This document shows, one piece after another, positions 25,931-36,720 of a stretch of 64,000 nucleotides of DNA; the stretch's first letter is position 1; every line of letters begins with the position of its first letter. The position numbers were made by a program, and so were the translations under genes. Source of the DNA: Malania oleifera (lineage: Eukaryota > Streptophyta > Magnoliopsida > Santalales > Ximeniaceae); contig NC_080425.1 in NCBI RefSeq assembly GCF_029873635.1, forward strand, positions 41,109,390 to 41,173,389, in the 5' to 3' direction. The notes below the pieces were generated by a model. The model was not told where the DNA came from and did not search any database. It worked only from the letters and a program-made list of their open reading frames with translations.

Positions 25931-26310
25931 CGTCTATACTATATAATATCATCTATATTATATAATAAAAATATAATAAATATAATATATTAAAATAATA
26001 TAATTAAAATATAAAATTACAGAGATAAAGAAAGACCTTTTTCAATCCTTAATTTATTAATATTGATTTTATTATATTTATGTCTAATGTCACTAATTAT
26101 CCCTTTTCAATTGGGAGAGATGGCTGAGTGGCCTAAAGTAGCGGATTGCTAATTTGTTGTACGAGTTCTTCGTACTGAGGGTTCGAATCCCTCTCTTTCC
26201 TTTTTCGTTGATAACTTGGTATTGTATTTATCTTTCGCATTTCTCAAACCCCTTAATTGATTTTTTCATATCTTTCATATCATAGTGAATAGTTAACAAG
26301 ACTGATTCAT
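25931..26310 (+). other. Nuclear insertion of plastid DNA (NUPT)
   Basis: The block around the tRNA reads like the chloroplast trnS-GCU region: an AT-rich leader with TAATTATCCCTTTTCAATTG, the tRNA, then TTTTTCGTTGATAACTTGG. It interrupts a retrotransposon gag relic, so it is a nuclear copy. The boundaries are approximate because I could not align it to a plastome. Confidence 0.75.
26114..26201 (+). pseudogene. trnS-GCU: Decayed chloroplast trnS-GCU
   Basis: The sequence has the long variable arm of a serine tRNA and a GCT anticodon in the loop TTGCTAA. The T-arm reads GGGTTCGAATCCC, and the acceptor strand GGAGAGA pairs with TCTTTCC. Relative to the usual plastid gene, AATCCG became AATTTG and AGCGGCGG became AGTAGCGG. 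These C to T (or G to A) changes leave wobble pairs in the anticodon stem and are typical of a nuclear, methylated copy. It is unlikely to be functional. Confidence 0.85.
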
Positions 26311-26617
26311 TGTGACAACTCAAATTTGGAGACTCGCCGGTTCAATTTATAGACTTGCACCCACTAGATGAAATTCCTCCAGAGCCTCCGCCAAACAGAC
26401 TGTGATGTTATTCTTTCCTTTATTTTCATTTTTTTTTACCCTGTTTTATTTTTAGTTAATTGTCAGTTACATTTTTCCTTAGTTTCAGTTTTTCTTTCCC
26501 CTTACTTCTCCACCCAGGTACGCTCCACTTCCCCCGTGCACATCTTTTCTATTTCCTCTATGCTTTCACATTGAGGACAATGTTACACTTTAGTTTTTTT
26601 TTTGGGGGGGGGGGGGA
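26311..26617 (+). other. 3' end of the Athila/Tat-type element with polypurine tract
   Basis: TTGAGGACAATGTTACACTTTAG followed by a T run and a G run (about 26590-26616) is the typical polypurine-tract context of Athila/Tat elements, just before the 3' LTR. No protein is readable here. Confidence 0.6.
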
Positions 26618-28190
26618 TGATAAATGGTTGAAGCTCTTAGGAATCATTATTGACTTAGAAACCAATTTTTGAAAACCCTGAAAAATGTTTTTAAATAAGT
26701 CTCATTTAAGTTTTTCGAAGATCAAAGGGATAAAGTGTTGAAAATCAAAGATTTTTTGAAAGTTGTAAGTTCAAGCGACTGACCTTGTTAGATCAGTTGA
26801 CTGACATTTTTATGTTTTTTTAAGTATGTAAACAAAACTGCATAAGGTGACTAACCCAGTACTGACTTTCAGAATACGCTGTAATTTCAAGGCACGGGCG
26901 ATTGACCCTTTGGGATCAGGCAACTGACCTTCGTGTTTTAAATTTTAAAACAGCGAGTGAAGTTTTCAAAATTGTTTGCTTGATCCCCAAACTTTGTGAA
27001 AACTTGTGAAACACTCTAAGAAACTTGGGGAATACGAAAATTAAATTTTTCTATCTATAAATACTTGGTAAACATAAAGATCATACATACCTACAAGCAG
27101 CAATCAATCTAAATTCTTCCTACTCTTCAAAGCTTTCTTGCTCAAATAATCTTTGAAGTCTTGCTGTGTTTGTGCTGATATAACTCACGATTTTTTATCA
27201 TTCTCTATTATGATTTTCAAATAAAATTAGAATCCCGGTGATAATAATCTGAGCTTCACTCTTTTATATTGATTATTGATTGAAGTATTTTGATTTTAAA
27301 TTATACTAATCTACTCTTCCTGAGAGAGTTATACTTGTACAAAAAATTATTTTTTTGTTTGTTGTTATTTGACGATTTAGGGTTGTTGAATCATTGGCTA
27401 ACGAGAAGGGGTATTCTTGTTAGAGAGGGATCTCCACCTGATACAGAAAGGTTGTAACTTGCCCTATAAAGAAGTTGGAAAGGAAAATCCTCATAAAGGT
27501 TACTTAGGGCAAGGACGTAGGCCGCTGGCCGACCTTGTAAAAAATACGGTCTTAAGCTCTTCTCCCTACTCTCTTTAATTTTGTGAAAACATATAACCTG
27601 CTTGTATGATTATTTAACACTTGCTAAATATTGAGAGTTGCTAAAGTTTCTTACTTTGATCCATATTTGAAATCAGCATACTATATTGATTGATTGATTG
27701 AAAAATTAGATTATCAAATTTTGAAGCTCACTGAATTATTGAATTTGTTTCATATTTAAAACCAAGAAATATATTGGTTATCATCATTTGGTTGTTAAGT
27801 GGTTTGAAAAATTCAGAAGTAATCTTGAATATTGATTTTACTACACTGTTGAAGTAAATCTTGCTCCATCAATTAAAAGAAAGTTTCAAGTCCTGAAAAA
27901 TCAAATCTCTGAAAATTATTTATTTTAACTGTTCATTGATTAAAAATTCAAATTTTGAATATTCAAAGATTTTATTCAAACTTATCTTTGTTGACTAAAC
28001 TTAAAAGGTTTGTTGGCTGTGCTTGTAAGATTGCAAATCAGTATCATTGTAATTGTGTAATTGCTAAATATTTATTTGTTCGTTTAATTCTTAAATCAAG
28101 GAATTTGTAGAACAAAAGTTTTAAAGAAATTTTAATAAACCCAATTCATCTCCCCCCCCCCCCCCTTAGAATTACTCCTTACTTCTCACA
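26618..28190 (+). repeat. 3' LTR of the Athila/Tat-type element
   Basis: It begins TGATAAATGG right after the G-rich tract and plausibly ends CTTCTCACA at 28190. A TATA-like TATAAATA lies near 27054, preceded by a short array of CGACTGACC/GTTGACTGAC motifs at 26770-26935. A C run lies near 28152-28165. The end assignment is inferred from the TG/CA ends and from the start of element C coding sequence at 28191. Confidence 0.5.
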
Positions 28191-28354
28191 TGGCAGTGGC
28201 ATTTACTTGAACACCTTTCATATCGTCATCAGTAAATTCATCTTCAGTCTTAGGTACTCTCTTTTCTCATACTATTTTCATAGGGACAAAATCTCCTTTC
28301 GAGACAACCCTCCACGCCTTCCAATCAAGGTTTTGAAGAAAAATGTGCATCCTT
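28191..28354 (-). pseudogene. Element C gag, distal fragment (left of element X)
   Basis: The minus strand continues the gag begun at 47902: RMHIFLQNLDWKAWRVVSKGDFV then a TAG stop, EDEFTDDDMKGVQVNATAM. It is separated from its N-terminal part by the insertion of element X. The rest of the gag and pol is missing at the left boundary. Confidence 0.75.
28350..28354. other. Target site duplication TCCTT, left of element X
   Basis: TCCTT at 28350-28354 matches TCCTT at 47806-47810 exactly. The five bases flank the two LTR ends of element X, and removing one copy rejoins element C gag in frame. Confidence 0.92.
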
Positions 28355-28769
28355 TGTTGATCTTATAGGTCATATTCCGTTTTGATTATGACCAATACTT
28401 TGGTACTTAATGTTTGCCAAGTTTGTGTGCAGGTTAATATTGGCAAGATCACATGATGGCATGAGGTGACTTGAAGAATAAAGACCCAGAATAATCATAT
28501 TTGTAATTTATATTATGTTTAATTCGGGTCTGTAATAGTATATAGGAAATGGTTTGTAATAATCTGCATATCATGCATGATAGGAACTGATAAGCTCAAA
28601 ACCATAGAGTGACCTTAGGGATTTTCAGTTGACAGACGTTAGGATTTTGGGACTAACTCAAAAGACCTTAGAAAGACCTTAGGTCCTTGCACACACACTT
28701 AACATAGTCCCCAACATAACATATATTATTAGGGGAATTATTTGGCTTAAGTCTAGACTTAAAGGGTAA

Positions 28770-29150
28770 AAACAGTGAGGCTTCGGACAACCAAACTATA
28801 GTGTTCAAAACACTTCAGGAGACCAAACCCTTGACTAGTCAGAAGGTTGACTTGGTTTCGGGCGACAAAAACATTTTGACCATAGCGTCCATGGGCGACC
28901 GAACCATTACTCTGAATTTTCCCACCAACTCAGTAGCCCAAACTTCACGTTTAAATTTGCCTCGGGCTACCGAACACATAAGTTTGACACACTTAACTTA
29001 GGACTAGGTGACCAAACCGCGGTCTTTTGAAATTTCCTTTGATTCAGTAGATTGGACCCTTATTCAGGCACCCGAATGTTCAAAAATGAGTTTCTCTATT
29101 GTATCTGTTCGGGCGACCGAACTTCAAGTCAGGCTCCCAAAACTCTCGGG
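28770..29150 (+). repeat. CpG palindrome array in LTR of element X
   Basis: Variants of TTCGGGCGACCGAAC recur about ten times with irregular spacing, for example near 29108. The array ends about 115 bases before the TATA-like site. The 3' LTR copy lies at 46165-46545. Confidence 0.7.
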
Positions 29151-29268
29151 TTGCACAATTTTTCACCGCGGTTAAGAGGGGTTAAATGAGTTTAATTTTC
29201 TTAAACAGAATTAAAAAAATTTAATAATTCCCCTGGTGTCCCCCAATGGTCATAATTTGTGCCTTGCC

Positions 29269-29277
29269 TATATATAT
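29269..29277 (+). promoter_or_regulatory. Probable TATA box of element X LTR
   Basis: TATATATATG lies 100-120 bases after the palindrome array and is followed by GAGTTCATTTGCAC. The same layout is seen in other LTRs of the window. Confidence 0.55.
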
Positions 29278-30735
29278 GAGTTCATTTGCACAAATTAGGA
29301 AAGATTAGCAAAAAGGATTAAGCCAAAGCTCTCCCAAATTTCCAAATCCTATTTTGCTCATACTACTCTCATACACTCTCATACACCTATTCCTTTTATC
29401 ATCCAAGCTTTGTGAGAGTGCTTTGAGTGTTTATATTTCACTCCAATTTGCTTAAAACTCTCATTGTGTTATTTGTTAATTGATTTTGATACTGAGAGTT
29501 AAGCATAAGTTTTTCCACTAATTTAATCTAATAAATCTTGTGTGGGGAAAACTTAGTGGCTTATTGGTCTTTGCATTGATATTGCAAGTACCTTAGCCCA
29601 TATTTTTGTGTGCAAAAATATTTTACAAGCTTGATTTAAAACAACTCTTGTGCTTACTACATTGAGAAAATATTGTTGAGTTTGTTTGAACATTATTGTT
29701 TGCATCTTTGAAACACTAATCTGACATTGAGATTTGGTATACTTGGTTTTCAAAGAATAGCTTGTTTGAACACTCTTGTGTATATTTGAGATTATACATT
29801 ATACTGAGAATTATTTGCACATATACACTCTGAGCTTATTATTATTACATTATAGGTGTGCATTGATTATATTGTGCTTAGTGGTACATATCAACTTGTG
29901 TAAGAAAAATTTGGTTGTATGCAAATTTTCATACATTTGTTATATTCCAGGCGCAGGCCTGAAGAGGGAGACTAGGAAAGCTAAGTGCACGATCCTAGTA
30001 AGGTGCGGTTGTAGGTTGGGGTTAGTCCCGTTAATTGACCTGGTTGTAACAGGTGCCACTCCACCCATTAAGTGAGCATTAGTAGAATCCTCTAACTTGT
30101 GAGCTAAAGGCGGGGACCTAGGCAGTATTGGACGAACCCCGATAACATATCGTGTGTGCACTTTACATTTTTACAATTTATTTACTACACGTATATGTTT
30201 TATTATGAATGTTGCGGATGATTTAATTTCTGCATCTTACATTTATCTGTGCATTTGGGTTTGTTGACCTTATTGGTCATATCCTGTTTTGATTATTGCA
30301 AATACTATGATATCTAATGGTTAATGAGTTTGTGTGCAGGACTAATTGGAAGTATCATATGGTGCACGCACATCGGCTTAAAGCTTAAAGAAGACAAAAA
30401 CCCGTTTATGTTGTATTATAATTTATTCATTTATTTGGGTCTGTAATAATAAATAGGATATGGTCCGTAATATTTAATGCATTTCATGCATGTAGGAAAT
30501 ACATAGCTCAAAGACCATAGAATGACTCTAGGTCCCTACACATCTCCTGAAAATCAAATGACCATGGAGAGACTTGGAACACCCTTCAGTCGACCGACAC
30601 CGGATTTTTTCGGTGTCCTCAAAAGGACCTAGAAATGACCCTAGAATACTCACTATTGCTCATGTATGTGTCAGACTTTTGAATAGGGTGTTTGTTGCAT
30701 GAAATAGGACCGAAATGCACAAAATGTGCATACTC

Positions 30736-31055
30736 GGTGGATCGGACCATCAAGTATATTTTCAACCCGGTCGACCGAACTCGGTCCAAGTCAACAAGTT
30801 GACCACGTTCTCGTCTACCAAACTGTATAGTACAATTGGCCCTCGATTGACCGAACCTCCTAGGGAGTCAGTACTTTGACCTCCCGATCGACTGAACCAT
30901 GACAGTTCATTTGACCCTGGTCGATCGAAACCGCTTGAAGTCAACAACTTGACTTCCTGGTCGACCGAGACCTTTTTGAACTACACCAACCTAGTCGACC
31001 GCAACGGTTTAGTCAACCGACCAGGTAGTTCATTTTCACCCTAGCCGACCGAACC
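30736..31055 (+). repeat. GGTCGACCGAAC palindrome array in the solo LTR
   Basis: About eight to ten variants of the palindrome GGTCGACC with flanking GAAC lie here, for example near 30769, 30959 and 31042. The array lies 30-50 bases before the TATA-like site. Confidence 0.8.
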
Positions 31056-31087
31056 ATGCTATTTTTGAAAAATCGCCTTTCTATCTC

Positions 31088-31096
31088 TATATATAG
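31088..31096 (+). promoter_or_regulatory. Probable TATA box of the solo LTR
   Basis: TATATATAG precedes GGCTTCATTTG and follows the palindrome array directly. Confidence 0.6.
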
Positions 31097-31904
31097 GGCT
31101 TCATTTGTAATAATTAGTATGAGATTAGCCAAAATAATTAGCAAAAATTCTCTCAATCTCAAAACCTATTTTTGCCTATTTCACTCGAAATACTCACACA
31201 TACTCATCTCCTTGATACATCTTAGCATTGTGAGTATATTTTGTGTGCTAGTGTTTATTAGGTATTGCTAATACTCCCATTGTCTTGCTTGAATACTTAA
31301 TATTGATTTTGGGGAGTTTGGCATAGTTTATCCCACATATTTTTTATTGATAAAATCTTATGTTGGGATAAAAACATAAGCTTAAGGATCTTTGCATTTT
31401 CATTGCAAGATTCCCATAGCTTTATTTTTTATGTGCAAAACGTTTTACTAAACTAGATTTCAAACAACTCTTGTGCTTGATACAATTTGAGAAAATCCTT
31501 TTGATTTCGTTTGAATAACATTGTTGGCATCTTTGAAACCCTAAGCTTGCATTGAGATATTTTATATTGTGTTTCAAAGAAAACCTTATTTATACACTTT
31601 TGTGCATATTTAAGATTATCCATAATATTGAGTGTAGATTGCACACACACACCACTGAACTTATAGTTCCTACATATATGGTGTGGATTGATTATTGATT
31701 ATAATATGCGTAACTGGGTACATATCTGCTTTACATGAAAGCACAATCACTGTACCATTTGATTGAGCGAATATTGTTGTATTTCCAGGCGTGGCCTGAG
31801 GGGGTGGTAATCTAGCCCGATAAGGATTGTGTAGGTTGAGGTCAGCCCTGTGTTAATTGATCTAGTTGTAAAGGTTGAGGTTAGCCCTGTGCTAATTAAC
31901 TTGG

Positions 31905-32010
31905 TTGTTTAGGTGCCGCTCCACCCGTTAAGTGAATCTATAGTGGTAATCCTTGTGCTTGTTAACCAAGGCGGGGACGTAGGCAACTTGGCCGAACCTC
32001 GAAAACATTT
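31905..32010 (+). repeat. Conserved U5-side block of copia LTRs (solo LTR copy)
   Basis: It contains GTGCCGCTCCACCCGTTAAG, then a gap, GGCGGGGACGTAGGC and GGCCGAACCTCG. Related blocks occur in element A (16315-16445 and 22765-22895, minus), element X (30050-30150 and 47480-47570), the minus LTR fragment (41915-42010) and, in amplified form, element C (48250-48535). Confidence 0.75.
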
Positions 32011-32229
32011 TTGGGTGTCGTCTCGTTTACTACTTTATTGTGCATGCTTGATTAAATTTCCATTGCAATTTAAATTCCATTGTTTATTTGCATTGATTTA
32101 TTTTGCATGCACTAGATTGACCTTAGGCTTGTGTAATACTATTGATTAGTAGATTGACTTAGGGGATAAAATTTTTAAATACCAATTCACCCCCCCCCCT
32201 CTTGGGATTGCACCAAAGCTAACAGGGTT

Positions 32230-32349
32230 TATGAGTATATAAACAGACCCTAGGTTGAGTATTACTGCTTGTGAAATTGAAATCAACCTAGGAAGTTTTA
32301 AATACCAAATTCACCTCCCCCCCCTCTTAGGGATACACCAAAGTCAACA
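32230..32349 (+). repeat. 5' LTR of element X, right end
   Basis: TTATGAGTATATAAACAGACC through CACCAAAGTCAACA continues the LTR after the solo-LTR insertion and aligns with 47691-47805. The primer site ATTGGTATCAAAGC follows immediately at 32350-32363. Confidence 0.88.
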
Positions 32350-32402
32350 ATTGGTATCAAAGCCTCGTCGCATAAACTTAAACGTTTTTTCAAAAGATCG
32401 CA

Positions 32403-33467
32403 ATGGCTCAATTTGGTGTATCCCCATTCGGTGAAGGATAGTCACCTTCTAGGCCTCCTGTATTTTTTGGTGTCAATTACACCACTTGGAAAATTAGAAT
32501 GAGTGTATTTATAAAATCAATGAATTGGATGGCCTTTTGGGTGATTGTTAATAGGATTCGTATGCCCTTGAATGAAAATGATATTAGGTTAATGCATGTG
32601 AATTCATATGCCATGGACATGTTATATCTTGCATTAGATTCTAATATTTTTGTTGAGTTTGTGCCACGTCAGAGTGTAAAGAAAATCTAGGATGAACTCG
32701 CAAGGAAATATGGAGAATCTCGAGAGGATGAGACCACCACTCAAGAAGTGATAAATGATAGGGTAATTGGTTTATCAGACATTGAGGTATATGATTCTAT
32801 CTTAGCCTCTATTGATGATTTTTGTGTTGAATGTTGTGATATAACTTATGATAAATCATCTGTTGTTTTTTATGATACTACTGCATGCAGTGATTCATAT
32901 AATATTGATTATAAGAATACTTGTGATGAATCATGTATTGAATTTGATGTTGAAAGCATGCCTTCAAACAAAGAACTAGAATGCACTTTATCTAAAATGC
33001 ATAAACTTTTAGTTTAGATGTCTAAACAGAAAATTTTTTTGAAGAATGATAATAAGCAAGTGGCAAATTAGTTGAAAAAATTGAAAGAATATTATGCCAC
33101 TCTTGAAAATAAAAAGATTAAGAAAATATTGAAAATTATCTGCTTAGAAGAAGTAATGGATGATTATTCTAGCATAACACCCAAAGCTAAGAATGAAAGG
33201 AATTATCATGGTAAACCCTTAGAAGTTAAAAGAAGTGAAAGTTTCAAAAAGGGTTTATCTTACAAGACTTATTACCATGCCTCATTGAGTAAAAATAGAA
33301 TAAATGAGCACAATCTTTTATGTATATTCAATGCCTACTTATTTTGCAAAACTATGTGGCACGTATGGTTTAATTGTTTACTTAGAAGTGCCATAGGCTT
33401 AGAAAAAGAATTGAAATGGATAATCAGCAAAGCAAACCCCGTAGGACCTAAGGAAAAATGGATTTAA
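32403..33467 (+). pseudogene. Sirevirus-like gag of element X
   Basis: One frame runs from the ATG at 32403 (MAQFGVSPFGEG) to the TAA at 33465 with no indel. Internal stops fall at about codon 13 (TAG), at 32688 (TAG where EIWDEL has Trp), near 33016 and near 33069. Domains: UBN2-type gag N-terminus (YTTWKIRM, NSYAMDMLYLALD), an acidic Ser/Asp-rich middle, a Lys-rich segment (KKIKKILKIICLEE) and a degenerate CCHC knuckle near the end (YLFCKTMWHVWFNC, first Cys replaced). It aligns end to end with the gag of element A and ends in ANPVGPKEKWI. No protease follows. Confidence 0.85.
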
Positions 33468-33980
33468 ATTAAATTTATCAAACTAGTAATTTTCCTTTAG
33501 ACCCAAGGATTAGATTTAGGGGCTAGTAATGTCAATAGGCTTGGGAGGTGGCTTTGGTTCAAAATATAGAAGCTTAGTATACATGTCCACTTCCAAATGG
33601 ACAGGGCAATTATGCTCGGTATATATTTCCAAATGCTTAACCCATGCTTAAATATAAATCTTTAAGTTAAGCCACTATTGTCCATTGCACAAGATTGAGT
33701 GTTAGGGATCCATCTTTTATCATATATAACTATACCCTAAACTCACTTTTGAATATGAAAAGCCTAAATCAAAATCAAGTCATCACTCTAGGCTTAAAGC
33801 ACTATTGATCGTAAATGATTAATATATATTAAGTGTGATTTTCATAAGACATCTTGTTATAATCAATAATAGAGGAAACCACTAAGGGATTCAAATAATT
33901 AAATCAAAATATTTCCTTGGAAATTAAAATATAAAAATCCTCTATTTTGGTTCACCATCCCATCCATAGGAAATCCTTAC
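33468..33980 (+). other. Non-coding internal DNA of element X, first part
   Basis: AT-rich, stop-laden sequence matching element A at about 20765-21350 on the opposite strand. It ends at the insertion site of the copia element, within GGAAATCCTTAC. Confidence 0.75.
33976..33980. other. Target site CTTAC of the pol-bearing copia insertion (right copy TTTAC at 41274-41278)
   Basis: The uninterrupted site in element A reads (on the minus strand) GGAAATCCTTACCAAACCACG. Here CTTAC precedes the left LTR and TTTAC follows the right LTR, with one transition. Confidence 0.8.
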
Positions 33981-35512
33981 GGAAATGAGGAATAGCTTCC
34001 CAAGAGGGGGGGTGAATTGGATTCTTTTAAATTTTAATGATTTTTAAGCCTTTGATTTTAATTACCCAGAAAACAAGATGTAGAAACAATACCCATACTT
34101 AAAAATACTGAAATTTAAATACACAACTCAATTAATGAAATCAAGATAATTCAATCACTCAACCAAGAATATTAGAGTTTTTGTTGATTTCCCTATAAAC
34201 TCTTAGTATGCACTTTACTTGATCAAGATTTCCGCAGATTAACCAACGTACTCCCTTTTTGGGTTTCCGCAAACAATTAATCAAAACGTACTTTTTAAAT
34301 ATCAAGTACCTTTGTTTCTTTCTCACTTAAGAACCTGCAACCTACATTTTTAAGTCATACAACAATAGTAAGTGAACTAGAGAGAAAGACACAAAATTTT
34401 TACGAGGTTTGGCTTCAACACAGCCTACATCCTTGCCTTTGGCAAAACACCAAAGAATTCCACTATATCAGTTCCGTTACCTGGTGGAACAACACCTATT
34501 TACAACCACTCCTTTTGTTAGGATAGAGCCCGCCTCTCCAAACAACAATCCCTTGTTTGGTCCAACAATTCAACAGCTGTGAATCGTCTAAGAATGATGA
34601 TAAAGAAATTTTGTGTACAAAAGAGAACTCTCACAAAAGAGTAAATTAGTACAATGATCAGCACACTTATACTCCATGGTAATTCGAATATAAGAAATTT
34701 GAAGTTCAATACTTAGTATGAATTACCAAATAATTTTTCAAAGAAAATGAAAGATTCTGATTTTTGAAAGCTTTGCTTCAAAGTATAAATCAATAGTAGA
34801 TAAGAAATTTAAGCTCAAAAGAGTTTTAGATACTTTGAGAATTTTGAATACTTGAAGATCGGTTGATCTAAAAACCTTTATAAAAGTTGCTTGATCTAAA
34901 AACCTTTGAAGATTGCTGGATCTGAAAACTTTTGAAGATTGCTAGATCTGAAAACTTTCAAAGATTGCTTAATTTCAAAAACCTTTGAATATTGCATCAA
35001 TGTTAAAATTTTTGAAGATTAGAACTATTTATGGATGTTTTAGAAGCCATCCATTACTCCCAAAGAATCCTAAAAATCATTTCCAGGTATGTTGAAATAA
35101 ATATGTCCAAAAACATGGTTTAAAAAATCTTCCCGTTGAGAGAATTAATGCAAACGTTCAAGCGACAGTTGCCTATCACAAAGCAAACTCTCAACACAAA
35201 ATGCTGGCAGTCGCCTGCCAGAACCAAGGCAGTCGCCTAGCTTGTTCGCGCAGGCGCTTGGCAGGTTAGGCAGTCGCCTATCTAGCTACTGACTTTTTGA
35301 AAAACCATTTTCTTAATGTGGTATTCGCCTGGCCCTTCATTATTTCAAAAAGTTTTCTTTTCTTAAACTCTTTCTTTTTATTGATTTAAAAAATATTCTT
35401 TAGAGTATATATATAAAAACATATTTTTGAATTTCTATGAGCTTCAGACCACTTTATACTTGAGATTAACTTTGAAGTACTTACATTTAGAATATCTTTG
35501 AGAAAAAATAAT
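33981..35512 (-). repeat. 3' LTR remnant of the pol-bearing copia element
   Basis: It matches the 5' LTR from 39507 to about 41013 and then stops. The about 260 bases of LTR that should begin with TGTTGACCTAATAAGG, the purine tract and the last RNase H codons are all gone. RNase H sequence (PVSHSRI) is joined directly to LTR interior at about 35510. It contains a local array of GCAGTCGCCTGGC motifs at 35160-35330. Confidence 0.85.
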
Positions 35513-36720
35513 TCTTGAGTGAGATACTGGATTTTTTGAGATATTGATAGCACTTGTGTTGTCACATTTGATAGGAATAGTTTGGTATTGTATGTGAAAA
35601 TCTTTTAATTGCTATTTCATATACAATGTTTGTGCACAACAACTTCCTGCAGCAATGTATTCTGCTTCTACTGTGGATAATGCTATAGAGTTTTGTTTCT
35701 TTAAAGACCATGAAACTAAAGAATGTCCTAGAAAATGACACGTTCCACTTGTACTTTTTCTATCTATTTTTCATCCAGCAAAGTCTGCATCTGAATAACT
35801 AATCATTTCAAATTCGGATTCCTTTGGATACCATAATCCTAGTTCAAGTGTGCCTAATAGATATCTAAGGATTCTTTTGACCGCTGTTTGGTGTGATTCC
35901 TTAGGAGCTGATTGAAACCTTGCACACATACATACACTAAACATAATATCTGGCCTACTTGCTGTTAAATAGAGTAAGCTTCCTATCATCCCTCGATAGT
36001 GCTTAGTATCAACTTGTTTCCCTTTTTCATCTTTGTCAAGATTAGTTGAAGTACTCATAGGAGTTCCTATAGGTTTACTTTCTTCCATGTCAAACTTTTT
36101 TAACATATCTTTAATGTATTTAGTTTGATTTACGAAAGTTCCATTTTTCACTTGTTTGATTTGTAATCCAAGAAAGTAATTTAATTCTCTCATCATGCTC
36201 ATCTCAAACTCTTTTGGCATACATGTGGGAAATTCTTTACATAGATCTTTATTTGTAGCTGCAAAAATAATATCATCCACATATATTTGAACTAATAGCA
36301 TATCTTTGTTTTTAGTTTTAATGAATAAGGTACTATTAACCTTTCCTCTTGTAAATTCATTTTTAAGTAAAAATTTTACTTAACCTCTTATACCAAGCTC
36401 TTGGAGTTTGTTTCAAACCATAAAGGGCTTTTGTCAATTTGAATACATGGTTTGGATTTTTAGAATTTTCAAACCCTGGAGGTTGCTTGACATATACTTC
36501 TTCATTTATATATTCATTTAAAAATGCACTCTTCACATCCATTTGATATAACTTAAAATTCTTATGGGCTGCATAGGCTAAAAGCATCCTAATAGCTTCC
36601 ATCCTTGCCACAGGTGCAAAAGTTTCATCATAATCAATTCCTTCTTCTTGATTATACCCTTGTGCCACTAGCCTAACTTTATTTCTTACAACAACTTCAT
36701 TTTCATCCTTCTTATTTATA
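35513..36720 (-). pseudogene. Copia reverse transcriptase and RNase H (pol-bearing element)
   Basis: RT begins at about 36720 ([19 protein letters not shown]), with the palm segment MDVKSAFLN at about 36520-36550. A one-base insertion near 36370 shifts the frame. The catalytic YVDDIIF lies at about 36270-36295 and is intact. The thumb and RNase H follow (RGMIGSLLYLTASRPDIMFS, SYSDADFAG). RNase H continues in broken form to PVSHSRI at about 35515 and is truncated there. Confidence 0.9.

Larger units (their letters stand above)
28355..30261 (+). repeat. 5' LTR of element X, left part
   Basis: It starts TGTTGATCTTATAGG and matches the 3' LTR at 45743-47805. It carries a TATA-like CTATATATATG at 29269-29277, a palindrome-like array at 28770-29150 and the U5-side block at about 30050-30150. 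The remaining LTR end lies at 32230-32349, beyond the solo LTR. Confidence 0.9.
30262..32224 (+). mobile_element. Solo LTR of a copia (Sirevirus-like) element
   Basis: A complete LTR of 1,963 bases, TGTTGACCTTATTGG to GCACCAAAGCTAACA, flanked by a perfect 5-base duplication GGGTT (30257-30261 and 32225-32229). No internal region is present. It sits inside the 5' LTR of element X; the 3' LTR of X reads through GCATTTGGGTTTATGAG uninterrupted near 47680-47695. It is most simply explained by LTR-LTR recombination that deleted the body. Confidence 0.93.

Noticed and set aside
26114-26201. Functional nuclear tRNA-Ser gene
   Set aside because: The sequence matches the plastid trnS-GCU type with plastid flanks and has changes weakening the anticodon stem.
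29776-30161. Overlapping ORFs of 99 and 73 residues on opposite strands
   Set aside because: They lie in the conserved U5-side part of the element X LTR; the same peptides recur at other LTR copies only because the DNA is repeated.
30262-32224. Treating this as the 5' LTR of a full element
   Set aside because: It is flanked on both sides by LTR sequence of element X with a perfect GGGTT duplication, so it is a solo LTR.
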